In this document: piece after piece, positions 7,682 through 15,573 of the stretch
How the letters are laid out: the number at the start of each line of letters is the position of its first letter
Numbering within the stretch: position 1 is the stretch's first letter
Notes under the pieces: model-generated
The model's database searches: none
Told to the model about the DNA's origin: nothing
What the model saw: the letters and a program-made list of their open reading frames with translations, nothing else
From: an uncultured Bacteroidales bacterium
GTDB lineage: Bacteria; Bacteroidota; Bacteroidia; Bacteroidales; UBA932
Length of the DNA stretch: 37,681 nucleotides
Direction: 5' to 3'
Assembly (NCBI GenBank): GCA_900319375.1
Contig: ONOI01000014.1
Coordinates: 1-37,681, forward strand
Position numbers and translations under genes: made by a program

Positions 7682-8449
7682 TCATTGGTCATTCTCCAAC
7701 TCTAGAACTCGGATATTATTCCTGTCTGTGAAATCAATTACGATGCTGTTTGAATCAATATACCTTTGATAATAATCAAAAGATCCCACCTTGCCAGGGA
7801 GAGCAGTTATCTTTTCCCTCCCAGTTTCAACATAGTTCAGTACTTTATCGTTGTTTAATACCACCCTTACAATAATACCAGCCTCCCTAAAACCACTTAA
7901 ATCAATCCTTTGCTCGAAAGAGTCTCCTGCTTTCAAGAAAACAAAAGAGGGGTTTGATTGTATGAATTGAACGCAACTTAATTGAGGCTTTGTAAAAAGT
8001 AATGGTATATTATGTCTGTCTTGGTCGTGGCCATTCATTTTATAATACAAACTTAAGGCATCATTAATGGGTTGTACTTCAACAATATCCTCACCATTAT
8101 CGGGATCTAGAACAACGAAGTTCTGTGAATTGTGATATAGAAAGTTAAGATACACGACATACCTCTCGCCGTAAAACAGATAGCGGAAGGACTTTAATGA
8201 TTCTTCGGACTTCGGAAGGGAATACCACCGGGAAAACAACGGGATAGGGTCGTCTGTTCGGAATAATGCCGGCATATAATAATCACATGACGTATCATTC
8301 GAATACGTAATAATGAGATATGGAGTAGATATCCCGGTGATATTCGATGTTAAACTGCTTACTGAAAAGTTTATCCGCATATCTTGTCCACATAGAATAT
8401 TATGAACAGAGACTAATAGTATAAAAACCGTCAAGGCATATTTTCTCAT
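7682..8449 (-). CDS. Hypothetical exported protein
   Basis: 255 residues; not recognised. It has a Sec signal peptide (MRKYALTVFILLVSVHNILC, cleavage near residue 20-22; an ILC-G lipobox is possible but weak). The rest is rich in beta-strand-forming, aromatic and Asn/Asp residues, with no membrane helices or catalytic motif that I can identify. The end (DRNNIRVLELENDQ) lies 5 bp before the barnase remnant on the same strand. Base composition is clearly AT-richer than malQ or floA. A -7 box at 8569-8576 may drive it. It is probably islet cargo; a link to the toxin or its delivery is speculative. Confidence 0.6.
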   Translation of the reverse strand: MRKYALTVFILLVSVHNILCGQDMRINFSVSSLTSNITGISTPYLIITYSNDTSCDYYMPALFRTDDPIPLFSRWYSLPKSEESLKSFRYLFYGERYVVYLNFLYHNSQNFVVLDPDNGEDIVEVQPINDALSLYYKMNGHDQDRHNIPLLFTKPQLSCVQFIQSNPSFVFLKAGDSFEQRIDLSGFREAGIIVRVVLNNDKVLNYVETGREKITALPGKVGSFDYYQRYIDSNSIVIDFTDRNNIRVLELENDQ

Positions 8450-8568
8450 AAGTGTTAATATTTTCTGCTATGATACCACTTCATATGTCTATAACTGAAT
8501 AAATCTACAAGACCAGGAGAGAATAGACAAATCGACAAAACTGCCCTCTCATAATCAAGACTCCTTCT

Positions 8569-8576
8569 CAAAGATA
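8569..8576 (-). promoter_or_regulatory. -7 box reading into the islet genes
   Basis: TATCTTTG on the minus strand fits TAnnTTTG. It lies just past the malQ terminator and 120 bp upstream of the hypothetical gene at 8449, so the islet cargo appears to be transcribed independently of malQ. Confidence 0.45.
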
Positions 8577-8578
8577 AT

Positions 8579-8610
8579 AAAAAAAGCTTGAGGTTCTTTG
8601 CCCCAAGCTT
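8579..8610 (-). terminator. Rho-independent terminator of the malQ/sus transcript
   Basis: On the minus strand, a 10-bp stem with one mismatch (8601-8610 with 8584-8593, 7-nt loop) is followed by a run of seven Ts (8579-8585, partly in the stem). It begins 6 bp after the malQ stop. Confidence 0.85.
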
Positions 8611-8615
8611 CTATA

Positions 8616-10496
8616 TCAGCAGTAGCGATTACTATCCTTTATAAGGCCTTCGATCTGCACACGCAGTTCGGAGGCTTTTTCGGAGTTCAGCACCGAGAGC
8701 GGGAGGTGGAAGCGGAAGCGCCAGTGGTGGTTCGGATCCGCGGGCTGGTTGATGCGCTCGTTCTCGAAGTCGGGACGACGCAGGTTGGCGTCGAGCCCCA
8801 CCCAATCCTGGAGCGGGAAGATAGCCAGCATGCAGGCGGAGCTCAGGTGATCCCAGAGGATCTTCCTGAGGTCCCACGGCGCGAGGTCGCCCTTGCCGGC
8901 CTCAGCGTTCTGCATACGCAGGGTCGACATATCGTGGCTGGAGGTGGCGCAGACGCTGAGGTAGGGCCAGGGGCGACCTTTGTCCATCTGAGCCATTTCG
9001 AGCGAAAGGATCTTCCAGTGGTCCATTACGCCGGGGACGCAGTCGGGGACCATTCCGAGGTCCTCGCCGCAGGCAAGCATACCGCTCGCGCTAAGCAGCT
9101 CGGGGAGCTTGCGCTCGGCGTTGCGGCGCCAGAACTCGTCGTGTCTATGGTAGAAGAAGTCTACATAGAGCTTATCGAAGCGCTCCTTCTCTGGCTCGCT
9201 GAGTTTGCTGGTATCGGGGGTGATAAGCGGCTGATAGCAGTCGGGGTGGCGCGGGTCCGGATGGAACAGGCCCTCGCGCGGCAGGCGCATAAAGTATATC
9301 TCCTCGGCGCTGTAGGGCATCGCAGGGTTGAAGTGGCCCATAAGGCCGCTCTTAAACTCGGTGGGGATCTCCCAGATGCGGAAGAATCCAAGGATGTGAT
9401 CGATTCTGAATGCGTCGAAGTACTGGCTCATCTTGCGAAGGCGGCTCTTCCACCACGCGAAATCGTCCTTAGCCATCTCCTCCCAGTTGTAGGTAGGGAA
9501 GCCCCAGTTCTGACCGTCGGTCGAGAAGAAATCCGGCGGGGCGCCGGCGCTCGAATCGAGGTTGAAGAGCTGAGGGTGGAAGTATGCGTCGGCACTGTCG
9601 CCGGACACGCCGATCGGCAGGTCGCCTTTGAGCGAGATGCCCTTTGAGCGGGCGTAGGCGACCTCTTCGCTGAGCTGCTTGTCCAGATGGTACTGGATCC
9701 AGCGGTGATACTCGGGCTCGCACTTATCGCGCTTCGCGCAGAACTCTACATATTCGTCGAGCCAGTAAGCGTTCTCCTTGCAGAACTTCTTGAAGGAGGC
9801 CGAGGCCAGATCCTTCGCGCCGCGGGCTTCGAAGGCCTTGCGAACGAGCTTCATCTTGGATTTGAACACCCGCGGATAATCGATTTCGGGGAGGTCGTTG
9901 AGGGCCTTCTGCTCCTTCTTGAACGCAGCATCTTCTTTAATGCCAAGATCCTGAAGGTGTATATACAGCGGATGCAGACCGAAGCTGCTTACGGGGCTAT
10001 ACGGATACGAATCCTTCCACTCGCCCTTGCGGGTGGTGTCGTTGATTGGCAGCAGCTGAATTATACACTGACCGGTCGAGACGGCGAAATCTACCAGCTC
10101 GCGCAGGTCGCGAAAGTCGCCGATGCCAAAGTCTCTCTCCGAACGGAGCGAGAACACGGGCACGGCGATGCCCGCGCCCCTGAATCCCGGGCGGTCGAAC
10201 TTCTCCGCGATGTGTTTGCGCGGGAACGGGCAGCCTTGGATAGGGCAGTCGATCCACGAGTCGCGTATCTCCTTTGAAAGAGAAGCGGTGTGGTCCATCC
10301 ACTCGAGACGGGTAATCAGCCCGTCCTGCATCAGGACATAGCCGTAGCTCTTGAGCGCTGCGGCGCTGACTTTATCTACCGTTACCGACCAGAGGTCACC
10401 CTCAGTCCAGGACATCGGGTATTTCTTATCTTCAAGAACCAGCGCCAGGCTCTCTCCCCAGCGGGTATGGTATTCAATAGAGAAGTTTACTTTCAT
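8616..10496 (-). CDS. malQ: 4-alpha-glucanotransferase (GH77)
   Basis: A 626-residue amylomaltase that disproportionates maltooligosaccharides in the cytosol, releasing glucose. Residues 1-75 resemble a starch-binding CBM20-like domain (NFSIEYHTRWGESLALV); residues about 90-626 are the GH77 catalytic barrel. Catalytic residues are visible: nucleophile Asp366 (DAFRIDH), acid/base Glu478 (GEDLGMVPD) and Asp522 (SSHD). There is one N-terminal binding domain, where longer bacterial homologues carry two. Its start overlaps the stop of the double GH13 gene by one base, so it ends the sus operon. The last 26-30 codons are duplicated twice to the left (6562 and 7068), and the final residues (SNRYC) differ from those copies. 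Confidence 0.95.
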   Translation of the reverse strand: MKVNFSIEYHTRWGESLALVLEDKKYPMSWTEGDLWSVTVDKVSAAALKSYGYVLMQDGLITRLEWMDHTASLSKEIRDSWIDCPIQGCPFPRKHIAEKFDRPGFRGAGIAVPVFSLRSERDFGIGDFRDLRELVDFAVSTGQCIIQLLPINDTTRKGEWKDSYPYSPVSSFGLHPLYIHLQDLGIKEDAAFKKEQKALNDLPEIDYPRVFKSKMKLVRKAFEARGAKDLASASFKKFCKENAYWLDEYVEFCAKRDKCEPEYHRWIQYHLDKQLSEEVAYARSKGISLKGDLPIGVSGDSADAYFHPQLFNLDSSAGAPPDFFSTDGQNWGFPTYNWEEMAKDDFAWWKSRLRKMSQYFDAFRIDHILGFFRIWEIPTEFKSGLMGHFNPAMPYSAEEIYFMRLPREGLFHPDPRHPDCYQPLITPDTSKLSEPEKERFDKLYVDFFYHRHDEFWRRNAERKLPELLSASGMLACGEDLGMVPDCVPGVMDHWKILSLEMAQMDKGRPWPYLSVCATSSHDMSTLRMQNAEAGKGDLAPWDLRKILWDHLSSACMLAIFPLQDWVGLDANLRRPDFENERINQPADPNHHWRFRFHLPLSVLNSEKASELRVQIEGLIKDSNRYC

Positions 10497-13486
10497 TATT
10501 CAGGTTTATATTGCAATATCATAAAACTCTTTTCATCCATATTCATCGCCTGCGGGTTGATCATCTCGCCGGTAAGGACATCGTACCAGACGCCGTCTTC
10601 CATCTGCGAGGTAATCTCCTTATAGTCCGCCCAGGGAATCTCGACCCCCTCCGAGCCATTATTGAAATAGACGAAAACAACGTCTGAGAAGTCCGGCAGA
10701 TACCTAAAATAGGCGTAGGTGTTGTCTCTGCGCAGGAAGTGCGTCATATGGCCTTCCTGAACAGCTCTCGATGTCTTTCTCCAATTGAACAGCGTCTTGA
10801 AGTAATCGTGCATGTCGGTCATAGTGGCATCGGCCTGCCAATCGAGCGGGAAATCGATGCGCAGCCCGCCATGGCCCTGGGAGAGGTCCTTGCTGACGGA
10901 GCCGAGCTCGTCGGCGTAGAGCACCTGCGGGATACCGCGAAGGGTCGCCAGGAGCGCGAAGGCAGCCTTCACCCTGTACTCGTCCCTGCCCACGCAGTCG
11001 GCAATGCGCTCCTGGTCGTGGTTGCCGGGAAAGATGAGCTTATTTGAAGGGTCCGCATAGAACTGATCGTTGGCGACGCAGTCGTAGACGCGGACCATGC
11101 CCTCGTCCCAGTTCACGCGGCCGTTGTGGTTCAGAGCCTGGATCATTGCGGTCTGGAGCGGGAAGTCCATAATCGCGGGGAGGTTCGAGTCGAACCCGTC
11201 GCGGTTGAGCGCGCCGCTCTGCCAGTAGGCGAGCTGCGGGACGTTGTTCGTCCAGACTTCGCCGACAATGTTAAGATTCGGATATTCGGCCCGGACAGCG
11301 GCGCACCACTCGCTCATCGGGTATTTCTCGTTATAGGGGTAAGTATCGACGCGAAGGCCGTCGAGATTGGCCCACTCAATCCACCATATCGCCCACTGCT
11401 GGAAATAGCGCAGCAGGAACGGATTGTCGAGGTTCATATCGACCATCGCGCGGTCGAACCAGCCGCCCTCCATATTCTGACGGTCGATTTCGGCAGCGTA
11501 GGGGTCGTTCTGAACCGAGAAGCTGCAGTTGGAATGGGTATATTCCGGCCACTGATGGACCCAGTCCTGGAACGGAAGATCCTTCATCCACCAATGGGTG
11601 TCGCCGCAATGGTTGGTGACGATGTCCATCAGGACCTTGATGCCGTGGGAGTGGGCGTCCTCGACCAGGGCACGGTAGTCTTCGTTCGTTCCGAAGCGGC
11701 TGTCGATCTTGTAATAGTTGGTGCAGGCGTAGCCATGGTAGCTCTCGCGCCTGACGTTATCCTCCAGAAGGGGCGTGTTCCAGAGGGCCGTGACCCCGAG
11801 GTCCTGCAGGTATCCGAGCTGACTGCGGATTCCGGCGATATCGCCCCCATGGCGGCCGTAGAACTCGTCCGGGGCGGCCTTTTCGAAGGTATCGTCGGTC
11901 GAATCGTTAGACGGGTCGCCGTTGACGAAGCGGTCGGGCATTATCAGGTACATAAGGTCGGCGCTGGAAAAGCTCCTGCGGGCGGCGGATCCCGGGCGGC
12001 GGGCCCCGATCTCATAGGGCACGCTGAACGTTTCCTCCCCGTTCGAGAAGCAGAGGCTGTAAGTCCCCGGGCGGGCGGCCTTATCGATCTGGACGTCGAT
12101 GAAAAGGTAGTTCGGGCTCTCGACTTCATGGGCCACGGTAGCCTTGACTCCCCTTCCGCCTTCGATCCAGACGTCGAAGTCGCGGATTCCCTCGCCCTGA
12201 ACCATCAGCTGCAGGGGCGTTTTCATCCCGACCCACCAGCAGAGCGGCTCTATGTGGGCGATGCGGTCTGCCCCGGTCTTAAGCGACCAGTTCCATGGCG
12301 CCTGCAGCTCCACGCTCACGGTCACGGCGTCCCCGCCCTTCGTGCGCTTGAACACGAGGGTAGTCGAATCGCTGGGGACAAGCTCGAACGCGGCATCGCT
12401 ATCCAGCGCAGGGTGGGCGTGTTTGAACTCGGTCAGGTATTTGTAGAACTCCGTCCACTCGTTGTCTTCCCATTTCGGGGCGATGTCTTTCTCGAAGAAA
12501 GCGAAGCGGCGGTCATAACCCACTTCCTGGCCAGTGTAGATAAGCGGCTGGGAGTTGGGCAGGGTCCAGCAGAGGATGCTCATCGCCTTTACGGCGTCTC
12601 CCATCCTTTCGAACTCGGTTCCGGACCAGCTGTTTTCGTCGTGGTTGGAGGTAAATGTCATTCGGTTGCCGTCCGAACTGATGTAGTATTTTTCTATCTC
12701 GGCAATCAGGTCTGCCTTGGTTTTCTTGCCCTGGGCGATGCCGTTCAGAAGATGATGGAGCCTCCATCCGTAGAGGGAATTGAAACCGGCTCCGTACATC
12801 CACTCGTCTTCAGATTCAGCCAGCATGTAGATGGGCTTGCCGGCGATCGTGCGCAGCGAGTCTATGCTCGGCTTCCAGAACTCGGCCGGAACCTGGCCGG
12901 CAACATCGCAGCGGAAGCCGTCGACTCCGCGCTCCATCCAGAATTTCATAGCCTCGAACATCGCTTTGTGGACTCCGGGCGTATTGTAGTTCAGCTTTGC
13001 GATATCGGTCCAGTCATATTCGACGATGGTGTGGCCCAGAGAATCGCGGTAGTACCAGTCGGGATCCTGCTCGGTAACCCACGGGTGATCGGGCGAAGTA
13101 TGGTTGGCGACCCAGTCGAGAATCACCTTCAGGCCCAGGTCGTGGGCCGCGGCGAGAAATTCGTCGAAGTCCTCGAGGGTTCCGAACTCGGGATTCGTAT
13201 CGCAGTAGTTCTTGATTGCATAGTAGGAGCCCAGAGTCCCCTTCCTTTCAAGTTCTCCGATGGGGTAGATAGGCATCAGCCAGACTACATCCACTCCGAG
13301 TTCCTTGAGACGCGGGAGCTGCTCCCTGGCGGCATCGAAGGTCCCTTCCGGGGTAAACTGGCGGGTGTTGAGCTCGTAGATAATGCCGTCGGAGACGAAC
13401 TTGTCGTCTGGTTGAGGGGCGGCCGGGCCGGCGCAACCGACAAGAAGCGGGAGCGCCGCGAGCAGTATAGTGAACAGCTTTTTCAT
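10496..13486 (-). CDS. Lipoprotein with two GH13 amylase domains
   Basis: A 996-residue lipoprotein (lipobox LVGC, Cys18). Residues about 30-395 are a complete GH13 alpha-amylase domain with nucleophile Asp194 (GFRCD), acid/base Glu224 (MLAE) and Asp283 (SNHDE). Residues about 405-495 form an N-terminal beta domain like that of cyclomaltodextrinases/neopullulanases. Residues about 505-996 are a second complete GH13 domain resembling SusA neopullulanase, with Asp714 (GLRVD), Glu743 (VGEVW) and Asp824 (GNHDQE). Both sites look intact. Ordinary SusA has only the second unit. It is codirectional with malQ (one-base overlap) and lies 3 bp after susG. The likely role is periplasmic cleavage of imported maltooligosaccharides and pullulan-type links. 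Confidence 0.93.
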   Translation of the reverse strand: MKKLFTILLAALPLLVGCAGPAAPQPDDKFVSDGIIYELNTRQFTPEGTFDAAREQLPRLKELGVDVVWLMPIYPIGELERKGTLGSYYAIKNYCDTNPEFGTLEDFDEFLAAAHDLGLKVILDWVANHTSPDHPWVTEQDPDWYYRDSLGHTIVEYDWTDIAKLNYNTPGVHKAMFEAMKFWMERGVDGFRCDVAGQVPAEFWKPSIDSLRTIAGKPIYMLAESEDEWMYGAGFNSLYGWRLHHLLNGIAQGKKTKADLIAEIEKYYISSDGNRMTFTSNHDENSWSGTEFERMGDAVKAMSILCWTLPNSQPLIYTGQEVGYDRRFAFFEKDIAPKWEDNEWTEFYKYLTEFKHAHPALDSDAAFELVPSDSTTLVFKRTKGGDAVTVSVELQAPWNWSLKTGADRIAHIEPLCWWVGMKTPLQLMVQGEGIRDFDVWIEGGRGVKATVAHEVESPNYLFIDVQIDKAARPGTYSLCFSNGEETFSVPYEIGARRPGSAARRSFSSADLMYLIMPDRFVNGDPSNDSTDDTFEKAAPDEFYGRHGGDIAGIRSQLGYLQDLGVTALWNTPLLEDNVRRESYHGYACTNYYKIDSRFGTNEDYRALVEDAHSHGIKVLMDIVTNHCGDTHWWMKDLPFQDWVHQWPEYTHSNCSFSVQNDPYAAEIDRQNMEGGWFDRAMVDMNLDNPFLLRYFQQWAIWWIEWANLDGLRVDTYPYNEKYPMSEWCAAVRAEYPNLNIVGEVWTNNVPQLAYWQSGALNRDGFDSNLPAIMDFPLQTAMIQALNHNGRVNWDEGMVRVYDCVANDQFYADPSNKLIFPGNHDQERIADCVGRDEYRVKAAFALLATLRGIPQVLYADELGSVSKDLSQGHGGLRIDFPLDWQADATMTDMHDYFKTLFNWRKTSRAVQEGHMTHFLRRDNTYAYFRYLPDFSDVVFVYFNNGSEGVEIPWADYKEITSQMEDGVWYDVLTGEMINPQAMNMDEKSFMILQYKPE

Positions 13487-13489
13487 ATC

Positions 13490-15472
13490 TTATTGAACGA
13501 ATACGACTGAGGAGTTGGCTCCAAGGGTTACATTGCTGCCGGAGACTTTGACTGTTCCCAGCGAAACTGCCTGGTCGGAGAGTTTGTCTTCCGGAAGAGA
13601 GAGGGTTATCTCTGCCGAGCCTACATTATGAAGGACGAGAGCCTTAGATCCGTCGGAGGCGGTCATATACCAGGCGGCAATAGGGTTGGCTGAGGAGTTG
13701 CTGTCGTTGTAGACCGAATGGGCGGACATCTTTCCGGCAGCGAGCGCGGGGACGGTGTTCCTGGCCTTTGTCCACTCCGCGTAGGTATAAAGAAGCGACT
13801 CACGGTCCTTCATCTGGGACGCTACCGAAATATCGTTTGCGACGAGGCTGAGATCGAACTTGCCGTTCAGGTCTCCAGTAGCCGCCCCGGACGCCTTGTC
13901 CCAGACGATGGGGGTGCGGACCAGTTCGTCTTCGCCTCCGTCGTCATGGTCCTTGCCCCAGTACCCGAGCTCTTCGCCCTGGTAGATGTAGGGTTCGCCC
14001 TCGGCGCTGAGAAGAATGGCTGCAGCCTGCTTGAGTTTTGCCAGGTCGTTGTTAAGGATAGTTGCAGCACGCGACTCGTCGTGGTTGGTCAGTTTGGTGG
14101 CGACTATCGCGTTCGGGTTGACGGTGCGATATGCGTTGCGGTAACCGATGAGGTCTTTTGCGAGATAACGGCCGATTCCGTTGCTCATCACCCACTTAAG
14201 CCTCTCCCAGAAATCGAATTCGAAGCAGGCGGGGATACCCTTATAGTACTGGGCTACCGAGCCGGCGTCCATCCAAACCTCTCCTACCATATAAAAGTCT
14301 GTGTCGTGGGTTTTGCGGAAAGTCTCGTTACACCTGTCGTACCACTTTTTAAGGAGGGTGACGTTTGCGCCGTTGTTGAAGGAATTCATTCCTCCGCAGA
14401 GGTGCTTGACGGCGTCCAGACGAAGTCCGTCTATCCCCATTCCTATCCATTTGTCTACCGAGGCGGCGAGATCCTTGAAGAGCTGGGTATTCTGGGCCTG
14501 GGTGACATCTCCATAGTTAAGATCCGGCATCCAGTCTCCGAAAGCGCCCATAAACGACACGGTCTTAGTCTCGAGGTTGGTGAGTTCGATCTTGTAGCGG
14601 CCGGAACCCTCGAAGAACATATCTCCACCGTTGGAGACCAGTTCGAACGGAGTCCCTGCGGAGAGGGTCGTCTGCTCTCCGTTTCCGCCGAACTTGAAGT
14701 CCCAGCCGGAGGTCTTTCTTACGAGCAGGCCTGTCTTGCCGCTTATTTCCATCACGGCATAGAAGGAGCCGTCCCCTTTATCCACGAGCTTAACCTCCCT
14801 GCCGTCTTTCCCGGGGGCCCAGGTCCACAGGTTCCAGGGGCCGCTGCCCTCGACCGGGGCGTCAGTAGTCGAAGTGATCGTTATCCTCGGGGCGCCGGAG
14901 ATGGTACTGTGCCAGTCACTGGCAGAATACGAGTAGCCGCTGAGCATCAGGAATTTCCTGTACTCCGAAGCGGGATTCGAAGAGATGAAATAGTAATCCC
15001 TGTAGGGGCTGGATTCGTCTGCGAGAGCCTCCTTGAACCACGGGTGTCCTTTCCCGGAGTGATTCAGGACATAGTCCATATAGATTTTGATTCCCTTCGC
15101 GTGGGCTGCGTCGATAAGGTCCTTGAAGTCCTGCTCAGTACCATATTTGGGGTTAAGGGCGGTATAGTCGGTTACTCCGTATCCGTGATATGCATCGGCG
15201 GGATGCGCCGGGGAGAGCCAGATAGCCGAGACTCCCAGTCCGTCCAGATAATCCAGACGCTGTTCTATTCCCTTGAAATCTCCGATCCTGTCGCCGTCGC
15301 TGTCTGCGAAGCTATAGATAAGGAGCTGGTAGGTGATATTGCCTTTCTTTTCTCCCTGAGCATAAGAAGGCAGGTCGAAGCCCTGAGGACCGGGCGCCGG
15401 CTGCGGATCCGGTTTGCAGGCCGCAAACAGACCCAGGGCGGCAATCAGAAGTATATATGCGGATTTTTTCAT
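13490..15472 (-). CDS. susG: SusG-like surface alpha-amylase with inserted CBM58
   Basis: A 660-residue lipoprotein (lipobox LFAAC, Cys19) of family GH13. Catalytic residues are Asp353 (GLRLD), Glu398 (MVGEVW) and Asp465 (LTNHDE). Compared with Bacteroides thetaiotaomicron SusG (Asp388, Glu431, Asp498) they keep nearly constant offsets. About 105 residues (about 205-310, WNLWTWAPGKDG...) are inserted between the first half of the barrel and the nucleophile, the position of the CBM58 starch-binding module of SusG. The C-terminal beta domain follows residue 570. I chose ATG 15472 rather than 15502: it starts at MKKSAYILL, a proper signal peptide, and the longer form would run through the -7 box. 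Role: hydrolysis of starch at the cell surface to feed SusC/SusD. Confidence 0.93.
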   Translation of the reverse strand: MKKSAYILLIAALGLFAACKPDPQPAPGPQGFDLPSYAQGEKKGNITYQLLIYSFADSDGDRIGDFKGIEQRLDYLDGLGVSAIWLSPAHPADAYHGYGVTDYTALNPKYGTEQDFKDLIDAAHAKGIKIYMDYVLNHSGKGHPWFKEALADESSPYRDYYFISSNPASEYRKFLMLSGYSYSASDWHSTISGAPRITITSTTDAPVEGSGPWNLWTWAPGKDGREVKLVDKGDGSFYAVMEISGKTGLLVRKTSGWDFKFGGNGEQTTLSAGTPFELVSNGGDMFFEGSGRYKIELTNLETKTVSFMGAFGDWMPDLNYGDVTQAQNTQLFKDLAASVDKWIGMGIDGLRLDAVKHLCGGMNSFNNGANVTLLKKWYDRCNETFRKTHDTDFYMVGEVWMDAGSVAQYYKGIPACFEFDFWERLKWVMSNGIGRYLAKDLIGYRNAYRTVNPNAIVATKLTNHDESRAATILNNDLAKLKQAAAILLSAEGEPYIYQGEELGYWGKDHDDGGEDELVRTPIVWDKASGAATGDLNGKFDLSLVANDISVASQMKDRESLLYTYAEWTKARNTVPALAAGKMSAHSVYNDSNSSANPIAAWYMTASDGSKALVLHNVGSAEITLSLPEDKLSDQAVSLGTVKVSGSNVTLGANSSVVFVQ

Positions 15473-15490
15473 ACGCGTGTGATTAGCTTT

Positions 15491-15498
15491 CAAAGATA
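15491..15498 (-). promoter_or_regulatory. -7 box for susG
   Basis: TATCTTTG on the minus strand, 18 bp before the susG ATG; an ATTG resembling the TTTG -33 element lies 20 bp further upstream. It directly follows the terminator at 15523-15551, so susG and the genes after it form a separate transcription unit. Confidence 0.6.
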
Positions 15499-15522
15499 TC
15501 AAAATCCGCCGTCTTTTACAAT

Positions 15523-15551
15523 AAAAAGGCCCCCGGTTTTCCGGAGGCCTT
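15523..15551 (-). terminator. Terminator between susE and susG
   Basis: On the minus strand, an 11-bp GC-rich stem with one mismatch (541-551 with 526-536 of the 15-kb block) and TTTT-complement loop is followed by a T-rich tract (TTTTTATTG). It begins 22 bp after the stop of the SusE/F-like gene and can end or attenuate the susCDE transcript. Confidence 0.8.
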
Positions 15552-15573
15552 GAATTAAAGGTTATTCAGAGAA

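Noticed and set aside
11126..13510. 794-codon plus-strand frame opposite the double amylase
   Set aside because: Antisense shadow in GC-rich coding DNA; the minus strand encodes two complete GH13 domains.
15473..15502. Upstream ATG for susG
   Set aside because: Would place the promoter inside the gene and bury the signal peptide; ATG 15472 gives a normal lipoprotein signal.
13718..15553. Long plus-strand frame opposite susG (similar ones at 15694-17481 and 18167-19318)
   Set aside because: Antisense shadows; the genes on the minus strand are recognisable families.
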